This document shows, piece by piece, positions 26,282-35,773 of a stretch of DNA of 64,000 bases (position 1 is its first letter; every line of letters begins with the position of its first letter). A program made the position numbers and the translations under genes. Under the pieces are notes generated by a model. It was not told the DNA's origin. It made no database searches and saw nothing but the letters and a program-made list of their open reading frames with translations. Source of the stretch: Acinetobacter bouvetii DSM 14964 = CIP 107468 (lineage in GTDB: Bacteria; Pseudomonadota; Gammaproteobacteria; Pseudomonadales; Moraxellaceae); assembly GCF_000368865.1 (NCBI RefSeq), contig NZ_KB849727.1, forward strand, positions 62,001 to 126,000, in the 5' to 3' direction.

Positions 26282-26992
26282 ATGTTTTTAAAAGCAGCAA
26301 CGATTGCCTTAATTCCAGCTTTGGTCATTCAAGGAAGCCGCGTTAAAAAAAATACGCCGCGTTTGCCCGAACCTGAAGGTGCACGTATTGGCCAAACTGG
26401 CGCAGGAAAACCGCTGTCTATTTTAATTGTTGGTGATTCTGCCGCAGCGGGTGTTGGCGTCACGTCTCAGGAAGATGCTTTGCTTGGCGCCGTGATTAAT
26501 GAATTAAAAATGGATTATGCGCTGGATTGGAAACTGCATGCCAAGTCAGGAGATAATAGCCATCAAATCATTAAAAACGTAAATACCTTAGAAAGCCGTC
26601 ATTATGACGCGGTGCTGACCTCTGTCGGTGTCAATGATGTCACAAAACTCATGTCGGCTCGGCAATGGATCAAAAAACAGCATGAGCTGTACAATTTAAT
26701 TCAGCAGAAGTTCGCCCCTAAGCTTATTATTGCCGCAGGCGTTCCCCCAATGCATATGTTTCCTGCGCTGCCAAATCCTTTAGGCTGGCTGTTTGGACAG
26801 TATGCCAAGCAAATGAATGCTGAATTAGAAAAATTCATACAAGCGCATGAGCATATGCAATGGATTGAATATGATTTGCAAAAGTATTAGGCGCTGAACT
26901 TAGAAATGGCTGAAGATGGCTTTCATCCAAGTAAAGAGATTTACCAAATTTGGGCAAAAGAGGTTGCGGATAAAATCCGTCAGGTTTTATAA
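26282..26992 (+). pseudogene. SGNH/GDSL hydrolase interrupted by an amber codon
   Basis: The first 202 codons encode an N-terminal hydrophobic segment, the block-I nucleophile ILIVGDSAAAG (Ser53) and the block-III TSVGVNDVT. A TAG at 26888-26890 stops translation. The same frame continues for 33 codons and contains EDGFHPSKE, the DxxH motif that supplies the catalytic Asp and His of this family. The truncated product therefore lacks two of three catalytic residues. One base change would restore a 236-residue enzyme of normal size. It is a recent pseudogene, a suppressed amber or a sequencing error. Confidence 0.8.
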
Positions 26993-27658
26993 GTTTAGAA
27001 CTCATCCAGGTTTTAACTAAGATTTTAGCTATTTTTTGATGAATTGAGTTTCTTGCATAATTGCGAAAACTGCTGTTATTTTCTTCCAAAATAGCTTCAA
27101 AAACTGCCATTTTTACCTACTTTTATTATTCAAGAAGGAGAATTTAAACAGTCAAAGCAAAATAAAGATAAAAAGTATTGATGCATTTAAAATTACTATG
27201 TCACTTTAAGTTTTAACATATATCTATAACTAGATTGCATCTATGAAATATCACTAAAGTTTAGTCGGCTGATATTCTCCGGAAATCGCGGCTTTTAAAA
27301 AGTTTTGAAAGGTTGAACAGCCAAATAAAAAAGAAAGAGCGAATATTCCGCAGTATTAGTCCAATAGCATTCCTAAACAGTTGTCATAAAAACTGGATTC
27401 AATCGGATCTGGAGGCCGCAGATAAGGCAGCGCCGCGTGATCAATACTTCAGCAGTTAGAACAGGCTAAAGTCCAGACTTCTTAAATGTATTATTTAGTC
27501 AATGAACTGGTGCAGAACGTGAATAATCACAAAAAAGCCGTTTCAGTGCGCTGAAGGCTAGAACGGTTAAAAGTAAAAGAATGATTTGGAAAGAATAAAT
27601 TAAAGTGTTTGATATAAGGTGTATTATCTTAACTTTAATGAGGAATTATAGGAAATTT
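26993..27658. other. Long intergenic region, low information
   Basis: No intact gene. AT-rich sequence with broken frames; the 27300-27480 part is a little richer in GC and may be an old gene remnant. The promoter of the amine oxidase gene should be in the last 100 bases. Confidence 0.35.
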
Positions 27659-28963
27659 ATGCAAAATAATAGTGATATTAATTTACCAATTCTTATTATT
27701 GGCGCAGGGATAGCTGGAATAGCATGTGCAAAAAAACTGCAAGAAAATGGTAAAAAAGTTATCGTATTAGAAGCTAAATCCAGTATTGGCGGGCGCATAA
27801 ACTCTAGAAAAATTGATTCGGATATCTTTGATTTGGGTGCATCATGGATTCATGGAATTGATGATAATCCTATATGGGCTATTACCCAAGAAAATAATAT
27901 AGGAACGACTATTTTTAATTATGATAATTCACAATATTTTCATAAAAATGGAAAATTCTTTTCAGAAAAAGAAGCGCAAGAGTTTGAGTTTTTTATAGAT
28001 AAAATAGAAAAATCACTTTCTCAAACACACAAAAAATCTGCTCTTGAAGCCATTAAAGAAATAATATTTTCTTTAAATTATTCAGGTAATACATTTTCAG
28101 AAAACTACCTTAAAAAATTATTATTAAGCTTCTTTGAACGAATAGCAAATGATCCATTTGCTGCAAATCTAGATCTGCTTTCTTCAAATTATCAAAATCA
28201 TGAGGGATACTTCCAAGGTAATGAGGTTGTATTTACCAAGGGCTACTGTCAGGTTATTGAAAGTATTTCAAAAAATATAGAATTTAAATTAAATATAGAT
28301 GTTAAAACAATTAATTATGAGGATGAGTGTGTCAAGCTTATCGATTCCAATGATAATGTTTACATAGGTTCGCGCGTAGTGGTTACCGTGCCACTTGGCA
28401 TTCTGAAAAAAAATCACATAGAGTTTCACCCGCCATTATCTCGTGATTATATTCACTCTATTCAAGAAATCGGGTTTGGATCTTTCAATAAAGTATTTTT
28501 TGAATTAGAGCAACCGCTTCCATTTCGGTTGGAAGGTTCAGTGGAGAAGATTAGTGATTTTTATTGGAATGACACCGATTGCTTTAACATTTTAGATTTA
28601 TCTAAAATTTATCAAAAACCAACTTATTTAATGCTATTTGGAGGGGATAAATCAAAGTTTATAGACAATTCAACGGATAGTGAAGTATCTGATTTTGTCT
28701 TTAGCAGCTTACAAAAACAATTTCATGGAATTCCCAATAAACCTAAAAAAATAATAGTTACACGTTGGGGAGTGGACCCTTATAGCTGCGGTTCTTTTAG
28801 TTTTCCGTCACTAAATCACACTGATGATCTTATTAAGATATTACATCAGCCAATTAGAAAGCTTATTTTCTTTGCAGGTGAACATTGCAGTTTGAAATAT
28901 GCGGGTACTGTGCATGGCGCATACCTCAGCGGTTGTGAAGCGGCTGAAAAAATCTTAAAGTAA
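27659..28963 (+). CDS. Flavin amine oxidase (FAD-dependent)
   Basis: The protein (434 residues from ATG 27659) opens with the Rossmann motif ILIIGAGIAGIACAKKL and VIVLEAKSSIGGRI. The amine-oxidase signature LGASWIHGI follows, and the C-terminal FAD segment FAGEHCSLKYAGTVHGAYLSG. This is the polyamine/monoamine oxidase superfamily. The amine substrate is not evident, and an enzyme oxidising other amine-like compounds is possible. AGGAAA precedes ATG 27659; GTG at 27605 and ATG at 27638 are weaker alternatives. The gene is clearly more AT-rich than the surrounding core genes and has long flanking non-coding stretches, which suggests horizontal gain. Confidence 0.85.
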   Translation: MQNNSDINLPILIIGAGIAGIACAKKLQENGKKVIVLEAKSSIGGRINSRKIDSDIFDLGASWIHGIDDNPIWAITQENNIGTTIFNYDNSQYFHKNGKFFSEKEAQEFEFFIDKIEKSLSQTHKKSALEAIKEIIFSLNYSGNTFSENYLKKLLLSFFERIANDPFAANLDLLSSNYQNHEGYFQGNEVVFTKGYCQVIESISKNIEFKLNIDVKTINYEDECVKLIDSNDNVYIGSRVVVTVPLGILKKNHIEFHPPLSRDYIHSIQEIGFGSFNKVFFELEQPLPFRLEGSVEKISDFYWNDTDCFNILDLSKIYQKPTYLMLFGGDKSKFIDNSTDSEVSDFVFSSLQKQFHGIPNKPKKIIVTRWGVDPYSCGSFSFPSLNHTDDLIKILHQPIRKLIFFAGEHCSLKYAGTVHGAYLSGCEAAEKILK

Positions 28964-29137
28964 ATCGAACTTTTACCGCTGGAAAGAGAACTTACAGCAT
29001 AGTTTATGACAAAGCAAAAATCGCATTAAAGCCTAAAAAAGGCTTTGGATGTTGAATGGGATGATTGATCAATGGGTGTGGGGTATGAGGTGATTGATTT
29101 CAGCGATCAAAATTGAAAGCTGCAAATTTTGGAGAGT
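28964..29137. other. Fragment resembling a phage ORF end
   Basis: The part ending at about 29117 reads GYEVIDFSDQN on the plus strand. A near-copy, VYQVIDFSDLEQT, occurs at about 55170-55218. Preceding sequence (DVEW here, DVEL there) also matches. I take both as remnants of the same prophage gene family. Confidence 0.45.
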
Positions 29138-29168
29138 ATAAAAAGGCGGGAAAACCCGCCTTTTTATA
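29138..29168. terminator. Bidirectional intrinsic terminator
   Basis: AAAAAGGCGGG-AAAA-CCCGCCTTTTT, perfect and with T-runs on both strands. It serves the minus-strand lipoprotein gene and any plus-strand transcript. Confidence 0.92.
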
Positions 29169-29173
29169 TGTTA

Positions 29174-30145
29174 TTACCAAGGATTCGTTGGTAGATCTCT
29201 AAACGCTAAATGTAGCCCGTAAGCAGCTTTTTGATCGAAAGCTGAACATAAACCGGATTTAAGTGAAGGATCAATATATTTGCTTAAATCTACTTTTTCG
29301 TCAGAGGTGTAGTCGCCAAAATATAATTTTCCATTTAATTCCGCTACGACCATTTGGTAGTCATCTGAAACCTCACCATCAGCTTTTTTTACATATGCAA
29401 CATTCTTATTTGCCCACTGTTCTGTAATAACATTTAAACCTTGAGTTTTTTTCTCTTTTACCCAAGCTGAATATGTTTTATTGACTAAGTTGGTTTTATC
29501 AAATTCAATAGTAGAGTGCGAAAGTTGGGTGCTTAAAAACTGGTAACATTCAGCTCCCTCAGGAAAAGTTTGAGCAGATTTGAAAAAGGCAAGTCTAAGC
29601 TTTAAAAATTCAGTAGGTTCTGAATTGAGATTTTCAGAAGCGAAAATAGAGTTTATGACTTCCGATGAGTTCATTTTCTTTTTAGACAGACTCAGCGTCT
29701 TAAATGTAATGGTTTGCGTTAGGCCACCTTTGTGCTGGTCATGCGAAATTACTACAGAACCTTGCCCATTTCTTTCTAAATATAGAGGCAGGCTATAACC
29801 ATTAGATTCGTATAATTTATCTTTAGTAAGAGTGAAATCATATTCTGTAAAAGGATTTTCTGCCGTAGCGTAGTTTTGAGCAAAATCAACTTGTGTTCTA
29901 GTGGTTAGAAAAACATCATTGTCGCGTAATATGAGTGATTCACTAAATATTTTATATAATTCCATTCCTATAGAATCATTTCTTTCACCTATTAATTCGT
30001 AAGTATGCATTGGAAATTTAATTGACGTTTTAGCGGTACTATTATTGTAGCTGTCACCTGTGCCATCTCCACCACATGCAGAGATAGTTAAGCCTATGAG
30101 AGAAATAAAACTTAGTTTTGAAAATTTTGAAGTTAATAATTGCAT
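29174..30145 (-). CDS. Hypothetical lipoprotein
   Basis: The 323-residue protein has a lipoprotein signal: basic start, hydrophobic LSFISLIGLTISAC, an I-S-A-C lipobox and then a Gly/Asp/Asn/Ser-rich linker. The mature part is hydrophilic with no motif I recognise. Two late cysteines (in GAECYQF and GLCSAFDQ) could form a disulfide. It is AT-rich, monocistronic and bordered by gene remnants, so it is probably accessory. Attachment to the outer membrane is expected, since residue +2 is Gly. Confidence 0.75.
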   Translation of the reverse strand: MQLLTSKFSKLSFISLIGLTISACGGDGTGDSYNNSTAKTSIKFPMHTYELIGERNDSIGMELYKIFSESLILRDNDVFLTTRTQVDFAQNYATAENPFTEYDFTLTKDKLYESNGYSLPLYLERNGQGSVVISHDQHKGGLTQTITFKTLSLSKKKMNSSEVINSIFASENLNSEPTEFLKLRLAFFKSAQTFPEGAECYQFLSTQLSHSTIEFDKTNLVNKTYSAWVKEKKTQGLNVITEQWANKNVAYVKKADGEVSDDYQMVVAELNGKLYFGDYTSDEKVDLSKYIDPSLKSGLCSAFDQKAAYGLHLAFRDLPTNPW

Positions 30146-30762
30146 TATTGGACTACTCGAATTTTAAATTAGTTTAAAGTATGTATTTAAAAATAATAAA
30201 AATTTAGCAAATGTTGTGCTAAAAATTAAAGGAATTCTATATCAATTCAGAAGTCTTTTCTTTATTTATTTTTAACAAAAATTAAAAAGCAGTTACACTT
30301 TCTTGATTGGAACACTCCAAAAACTGCACTGCGCTGGAGTGTCAAAATAACCCTAATAATCTTCTGATAAGGGCTATTTTCATGGCTGATACAGCTCGAA
30401 AAACCATGGCTAAATGAAATTATCCACAATGGTATTACAGTACTTACAGTCCGCCAGCTGATCCGTAGAGAAAAGGATTACATGGAAGCTCATTGCGCAA
30501 ATTTAGAATGCTCATAATTCAATAGATATTGAGAAAATAGCATCATATTTTTATGATTCTCTTTCGTCATAATGGTCAGTACTTTCTATATTTTCGACCA
30601 TGGTTTTGCAGAAATTTTGCAGGTGTTAATCAAGAACACACTTAGCAGAGTAGGTGACATCGCTGTAAAATCAGATATTATGCTAAGATCTAGGAAGATA
30701 ACTCTATGGCGCACAATCAAAACCACCCTTGCAAATTCAACCTAACCTATTGATTATAAATA
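30146..30762. other. Gene-free region with prophage remnant
   Basis: It contains the repeat copy at 30309-30406 and further broken phage-like frames to about 30500. A 15-codon frame with a fair ribosome binding site (30705-30752, MAHNQNHPCK) lies just before the glycosylase-like gene; its reality is uncertain. Confidence 0.4.
30309..30406. repeat. Imperfect repeat, copy 1 (prophage remnant)
   Basis: About 97 bases closely similar to 58750-58846. Both end with ATGGCTGATACAGCTCG and AAAAACC, which encode the same start MADTARKT. The reading frame here dies after about ten codons. Confidence 0.75.
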
Positions 30763-31347
30763 ATGTCTGAAATAGAAACCCACCCCCTAAAGCCATTTTT
30801 GCCTGAAAATGGCAAGCTTTTGATGCTCGGCAGTTTCCCGCCGCCAAAGGCACGCTGGAAAATGGATTTTTATTATCCAAATTACCAAAACGATATGTGG
30901 AAAATCTTTGGCTTATGCTTTTTTCAAGACAAAAATTATTTCTTAAATCTCGATGCGAAAACATTCAAAGAACAGTACATCCGGGATTTTCTCAATGAAA
31001 AGGGCATTGGCATTTTTGATACGGCGTATCAGGTCATTCGCCTCAAAGGCAATGCATCAGACAAATTTTTGCAGATTTACCAGCCCACAGATATTGCCAT
31101 GCTGCTGAAACAGATGCCTGCCTGCCGCAGCATAATGACCACAGGCGATAAAGCAACCGATACGCTGATGCTGTCGATGCCAGCAGCGGCAGAAAAACCA
31201 CAAATCGGCTATTCGGTCAAAAACACTTTTGCAGGCCGAGAATTGACACTGTATCGAATGCCGTCTTCCTCGCGTGCTTATCCGCTGGCGTTAGAAAAAA
31301 AAGCGGAAGCCTATCATTCTTTATTTTCAGAAATAGGCTTACTTTAA
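30763..31347 (+). CDS. Uracil-DNA glycosylase-superfamily protein
   Basis: The 194-residue protein shows motif A as LMLGSFPPPKARWKMDFYY with the NDMWKIFG stretch that follows in this branch. The late motif MPSSSRAYPL corresponds to the HPSP-like motif of the superfamily. Length and layout match the small cytoplasmic glycosylase-like proteins (TDG/MUG-like branch). Base specificity cannot be told from the sequence. The start codon ATG 30763 has no good ribosome binding site; translation may be coupled to the tiny upstream frame. Confidence 0.75.
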   Translation: MSEIETHPLKPFLPENGKLLMLGSFPPPKARWKMDFYYPNYQNDMWKIFGLCFFQDKNYFLNLDAKTFKEQYIRDFLNEKGIGIFDTAYQVIRLKGNASDKFLQIYQPTDIAMLLKQMPACRSIMTTGDKATDTLMLSMPAAAEKPQIGYSVKNTFAGRELTLYRMPSSSRAYPLALEKKAEAYHSLFSEIGLL

Positions 31348-31366
31348 GTTATATTAGTGGTGCCGT

Positions 31367-31852
31367 TCAATGATCCGGCATCATATGGGGATATTTGACC
31401 CATTTATAATCATGCACATTAAAATCACGAACCAGCTTAAAGTCGTTCCAAATCAGCTGACTGCCTTTGGTCCAGCTTAATGCTTTAATTCTCTGATTGA
31501 CCAGAGCCATTTCAGCAGCGCTTGCGGGCCTCAAATCTCCAATCTCAGCATAAAGCCGGACACCGGGAAAATCCTGAAATTGGCCTTGTACTAATGCGCG
31601 AAGCCAAAACAGCTTGCTGCTGTTAATAAATTGTATGCAGCCCTTAGGATTCTGAGGCAAATTTTCTTGCAGCGCTTCAGAATAGGTATCAAAAAAGAAG
31701 CCTGAAAAAGTAGCTTCATGCAGAAATAGGGTGCCGATGGGTGTAATGGTTGGCTGTAAATTTTGATCGACCGTTGCAATAGAGCAGTGCATAGAGGACT
31801 GCTGTGCAGCTGCCGCAATTTTTTGGATGTGCTTCCAGTCCTGCAAATTCAT
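31367..31852 (-). CDS. Pyridoxamine-phosphate-oxidase-like split-barrel protein
   Basis: The 161-residue protein has the FMN split-barrel layout: HCSIATVDQNLQPTITPIG, then GFFFDTYSEALQENLPQN and CIQFINSSKLFWLRALVQGQ. It matches PNPOx-like flavoproteins of 150-170 residues. Whether it binds FMN, F420 or haem is unknown. No vitamin B6 gene is adjacent. It is convergent with the glycosylase-like gene. Confidence 0.78.
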   Translation of the reverse strand: MNLQDWKHIQKIAAAAQQSSMHCSIATVDQNLQPTITPIGTLFLHEATFSGFFFDTYSEALQENLPQNPKGCIQFINSSKLFWLRALVQGQFQDFPGVRLYAEIGDLRPASAAEMALVNQRIKALSWTKGSQLIWNDFKLVRDFNVHDYKWVKYPHMMPDH

Positions 31853-32012
31853 GATGGGGCCTTTTTTATTCTAGTTTTGAGCTGTTAATATAGCAGTTCT
31901 CTGCTGTTATCAGTTGCAAACAGGCCTAAATGAACTGGTCATTCAGGCCATTGGTTATTTACCCGCTGTTTGATTGATATCAGATGAAGCTTTGATAAAG
32001 TCCAGCTTAGGC

Positions 32013-32876
32013 TTAAGCATATTTCCTGGCCATTACAACGCAGGCAGCAACTGCCAAAGAAACAGCAATCATCAGCAGTGTGACATGTTCATTGAGTATT
32101 AGGGCGCAAAGAATCAGGCCAATAAATGGCTGTATCAGCTGTATTTGTCCGACCTTTGCAATACCGCCAAGCGCTAAGCCTTTGTACCAAAAAAAGAATC
32201 CAATCAGCATGCTGAACAGTGATACATAAGCCAATCCTAAGTAGGCTGATGGCGGTACTGCAGAAAAATCTTGCGGAAAATAAATCCAGCTGATCAGCAA
32301 CATGGCCGGAAATGCAATCACTAAAGCCCAGCAGATCACTTGCCAGCCGCCTAATTCACGCGACAGTACGCCACCTTCTGCATAGCCTAATCCGCACAGC
32401 AAAACTGCAGCAGCCATATAGCCATCGCCAGCAGCACTGAGATGCAATCCAGATTGATTCAGCATGAAAAGAATCACTAAGCTGCTGCCGATGCAGGTAT
32501 AGATCCAAAACGCACGTTTAGGTGCTTCCTTTGCGCGAAGCACCGCAAAAAAAGCGGTGGCTAGTGGCAGCAAGGCAATGAAAATCAAAGAATGCGCAGC
32601 TGTAGCTGTTTGCAAAGCCAGTGCTGTGAATAGCGGAAAGCCGATAACAACACCTGCGGATATAATGAATAAAGCTTTTATTTGCTGTGGGGATGGCCTT
32701 GGCTGCTTTAGGGCAATCAGCAAGATTAAAGCCAAAACAGCAGCGATGCAGGCACGTGCGCCAGTCAGAAATTCCGGGCTGAAACCATGCACCGCGATCC
32801 GTGTAGCGGGCATAGAACCTGCAAAAATCACTACGCCGATTAATCCGTACAGCCAGCCTTGGTGAAGTGCTTTCAT
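32013..32876 (-). CDS. EamA/DMT-family transporter
   Basis: The 287-residue protein has ten predicted membrane helices in two EamA halves; a typical N-terminal mark is FAGSMPATRIAVHGFSPEF. Such proteins mostly export metabolites such as amino acids. It diverges from a MocR-type regulator gene, a pairing often seen where the regulator controls the exporter. The substrate is not evident. The shared 271-base region before both genes should hold the operators. Confidence 0.85.
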   Translation of the reverse strand: MKALHQGWLYGLIGVVIFAGSMPATRIAVHGFSPEFLTGARACIAAVLALILLIALKQPRPSPQQIKALFIISAGVVIGFPLFTALALQTATAAHSLIFIALLPLATAFFAVLRAKEAPKRAFWIYTCIGSSLVILFMLNQSGLHLSAAGDGYMAAAVLLCGLGYAEGGVLSRELGGWQVICWALVIAFPAMLLISWIYFPQDFSAVPPSAYLGLAYVSLFSMLIGFFFWYKGLALGGIAKVGQIQLIQPFIGLILCALILNEHVTLLMIAVSLAVAACVVMARKYA

Positions 32877-33147
32877 TTTTAGTATTCCTGCTCATGTATT
32901 GCCGCAAATGATGCTCAGAAATTTAAGCCAAGGCTGGCGTGTTAAACAGATACAGTGCAATACAATTTAAAAGAACTGTTATGGCATAAATACCCATACA
33001 ATTTGCTTTTTAAAGACGGTTTTTATAAGCTGAATCATAGTTCATGCAGTGATATGAAATCTTCTGCCTCACCGCAAACGGCTCATTGAGCTGTACGGCT
33101 TTTTCCCTTCTAAAATAGAAAAGGTCAGCTAAACAGGAAAATAAGAA

Positions 33148-34539
33148 ATGACAAAAATTGAAGGAGTGATGCAGCAAATCAAAGCGCAAATTTTACAGCG
33201 TCAGCTCACTGCAGGGGCGCGCATACCCTCTGTGCGCCAATATGCACTGCAGCATGGCTGTTCAGTATCGACTGTTGTAGAAGCTTATGCGCGCTTGGTC
33301 AGTGCTGGAATTTTAGAATCTAGAATTGGCGCCGGCTATTTTATTTGCCCGCCCTCAATTGCATCGGCCTTATTGTCAGAGCATACAATTGAATATCGCC
33401 GTGAAGTCGATCCGCTGTGGATTTCCCGCCAGTCTTTAGATGCTCCAGCGCATATGTTAAAGCCAGGCTGCGGCTGGCTGCCGAAAGAGTGGATGCCGGA
33501 ACAGGCATTGCGAAAAGCATTGAAGATGGCCGCAAAAGCAGACAGCAGTTTGCTGCTGGATTATTCTATTCCGCATGGGCATGTTGAATTAAGGCGCTAT
33601 ATTGCGCGAAAGCGGGAAGTCTGCGATATCATGCTGACTTTGAAGCAAATTTTAGTCAGTGATTCAGCTACGCAATCCATTGACTTGATTTTCCGGCATT
33701 TATTAAAAGCAGGCGATACCGTCATTATTGATGACCCGTGCTATTTTAATTTTAGGGCGTTAATTCAGGCGCACGGGCTCAATTGCATTGCAGTGCCATT
33801 TGGTAAAAATGGCCCAGAGATCGAGGCATTTAAGCAGGCAATGCACTATCAGCCTAAACTGTATCTGACGAATTCAGGTATTCATAATCCGACAGGCGCC
33901 GTACTTTCGATGCAAACTGCCTTTGAAATTGCCAAAATTGCGGAAAAAAATGGGCTGTACATTATCGAAGATGAGATCTTTAGCGACTTTGAATATGTTC
34001 CCGCACCGCGCTATCTGACATTGCTGGGATTGAAACAGGTGATTCAAATCGGCAGCTTTACAAAAACACTGTCGGCGGCTATCCGATGCGGTTACATTAT
34101 TGCGCAAGAAGAGATGATTGATCAATTAATCGATCTGAATATTGCGACACACTTTAATACCAGCCACTTAAATGCAGAAATTATTTACCAGGCGCTGATT
34201 GACAGCAGTTATTTGCGCCATATTGAATGGCTGAAAAAACAGCTGCAAAAAACTATGTCTGAGACGGTGAAAAAACTGGCCGTATTGGGTATCTACCCTG
34301 TCATTTTGCCGAAAGCAGGAATTTTTTTATGGTGTCAATTGCCCGTGCATATTGATGCGGCCAAGCTGTCGCAGCTGTGTTTGGATAAAGGCATTATTCT
34401 GGCGCCGGGAAATTCTTTCAGCCAATCCAAAAATGCTGCGCAGTTTATCCGTTTTAATGCCGCACAGTGCATAGACAAAAAAGTTTTTGATGTTTTAGCA
34501 GCCGCTTTAAATGAGCTGCATCTGCGCGCAGCCGTTTAA
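33148..34539 (+). CDS. MocR-type regulator (GntR HTH + aminotransferase domain)
   Basis: The 463-residue protein has an N-terminal winged helix (GARIPSVRQYALQHGCSVSTVVEAYARL, residues 22-50, read in two parts). A fold-type I aminotransferase-like domain follows, with DDPCYFNFRAL, the NPTGAVL motif, EDEIFSDF and the PLP lysine in GSFTKTLSAAIRCG. MocR regulators bind PLP as effector-sensing domain rather than act as enzymes. It diverges from the EamA transporter gene and is its likely regulator. AGGAAAA precedes the ATG. Confidence 0.9.
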   Translation: MTKIEGVMQQIKAQILQRQLTAGARIPSVRQYALQHGCSVSTVVEAYARLVSAGILESRIGAGYFICPPSIASALLSEHTIEYRREVDPLWISRQSLDAPAHMLKPGCGWLPKEWMPEQALRKALKMAAKADSSLLLDYSIPHGHVELRRYIARKREVCDIMLTLKQILVSDSATQSIDLIFRHLLKAGDTVIIDDPCYFNFRALIQAHGLNCIAVPFGKNGPEIEAFKQAMHYQPKLYLTNSGIHNPTGAVLSMQTAFEIAKIAEKNGLYIIEDEIFSDFEYVPAPRYLTLLGLKQVIQIGSFTKTLSAAIRCGYIIAQEEMIDQLIDLNIATHFNTSHLNAEIIYQALIDSSYLRHIEWLKKQLQKTMSETVKKLAVLGIYPVILPKAGIFLWCQLPVHIDAAKLSQLCLDKGIILAPGNSFSQSKNAAQFIRFNAAQCIDKKVFDVLAAALNELHLRAAV

Positions 34540-34560
34540 ACGCCGTCACTGATGTCAGCA

Positions 34561-34998
34561 TTAACCATCATATTCCACATAATCCCATAAATTTAAACGC
34601 GCTTTAATTTCCTTGCGGAGATTTGGCAGCAGGGGCAGCAATGTTCCATCAATCCAAAGGCTCAGCGCTTGCGATGACAGCGTTTGATTTTCGGCATCGA
34701 CCAATTGAGCGCCTTTCACCAAAACCAATGTTTCTGCAGCGGCATCAGTTTCCACACCTTTGAATAAAACCTGCAGTTCATGCCCCGTATCTCTAATCAG
34801 CCATTCCAGTTCAATCTGAATATTCTGATTGGACTTTAGCACCGCTTGACCCTCTAGAAATTCATTGTCAGTTAAGCAGTCATGTTCTACACGGACTTTG
34901 GCCAAGATCCATTCTTGCTGGCCTAAGTCTTCTAAAGTCTTATAAGGGATTAAAATATCATTAATATTAAAATGACGGCTTAAATCAAAAAATTGCAT
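34561..34998 (-). CDS. Conserved hypothetical protein
   Basis: The protein (145 residues from ATG 34998) is soluble and acidic, with the start MQFFDLSRHFNINDIL and the end LNLWDYVEYDG. No domain was recognised. The open frame runs to 35400, but the extension overlaps the divergent methyltransferase gene and reads as low-quality sequence, so I start at 34998. No strong ribosome binding site is visible. It is convergent with the MocR gene, 21 bases apart. Confidence 0.6.
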   Translation of the reverse strand: MQFFDLSRHFNINDILIPYKTLEDLGQQEWILAKVRVEHDCLTDNEFLEGQAVLKSNQNIQIELEWLIRDTGHELQVLFKGVETDAAAETLVLVKGAQLVDAENQTLSSQALSLWIDGTLLPLLPNLRKEIKARLNLWDYVEYDG

Positions 34999-35130
34999 TG
35001 AGAGACCACAAAACAGGAGAAAAAGCAAAGACGCAATTTTAAAGCAATGAAAAACAGCTGTAAAACCTTTGCATGGATTGATCTTTTTTAAGTATAAATA
35101 GTCATGAATCATTGATAAGAAGATAAAGAT

Positions 35131-35769
35131 ATGCAGCCGGAAGATGTGCACAGTCCAATTGATCTCAAAAACGCGGCGGATGCACTGCAATGGGCCAATG
35201 AAGTCAATGTGAAACGGCCATGGCGCTATAAAATTTTTGATTACTATGCAGAAGAAATTCTGAAGCACGCGCCCGAAGGTCATATTCTTGAACTCGGTGC
35301 TGGGCCGGGTTATCTGGCAGAACACTTGATTCGGCAATGTCCCGATATTCAATACACTGCTTTTGATTTTTCGGATGCAATGCACGCGCTTGCAAAGCAC
35401 AAGTTAATACCTTCTGAGTTGGAGCGATGCCGGTTTATTACAGGCGATTTTAAACAGCCACAATGGGAGGAGGCCCTGCAAAGTCAGAGTTCATATAAAC
35501 CTTTTGATGTGATTATTATTCATCAGGCGCTTCATGAATTAAGGCATAAGCGCCATGCACCGTTATTCCATCAAGCAGTTAAAAAAATGATGAATCCAGA
35601 TGGCCGCTATTTGGTCTGTGATCATTTATATGCACCAGACGCAATGCAAAACAATGAACTGTACATGTCTGTCGCTGAGCATGTGAAAGCTTTTCAAGAT
35701 GCAAAATTTAAAAACTGTACAATCTCATTAGAAATAAAAGGCTTATGTGTATTTAAATGTAATGACTAA
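35131..35769 (+). CDS. Class I SAM-dependent methyltransferase
   Basis: The 212-residue protein carries motif I ILELGAGPGYLAEHL (residues 49-63), motif II with TAFDFSDAMHALAKH, and FDVIIIHQALHEL before a Gly-Arg-Tyr-Leu-Val strand. This is a Rossmann-fold methyltransferase of the type that modifies small molecules. Substrate unknown. The stop is four bases from the end of the convergent PLD gene. Confidence 0.85.
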   Translation: MQPEDVHSPIDLKNAADALQWANEVNVKRPWRYKIFDYYAEEILKHAPEGHILELGAGPGYLAEHLIRQCPDIQYTAFDFSDAMHALAKHKLIPSELERCRFITGDFKQPQWEEALQSQSSYKPFDVIIIHQALHELRHKRHAPLFHQAVKKMMNPDGRYLVCDHLYAPDAMQNNELYMSVAEHVKAFQDAKFKNCTISLEIKGLCVFKCND

Positions 35770-35773
35770 GTCA

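Noticed and set aside
34999..35400. Upstream extension of the minus-strand hypothetical gene ending at 34561
   Set aside because: It overlaps the well-supported methyltransferase gene start and codes for Cys/Phe-rich sequence of no character.
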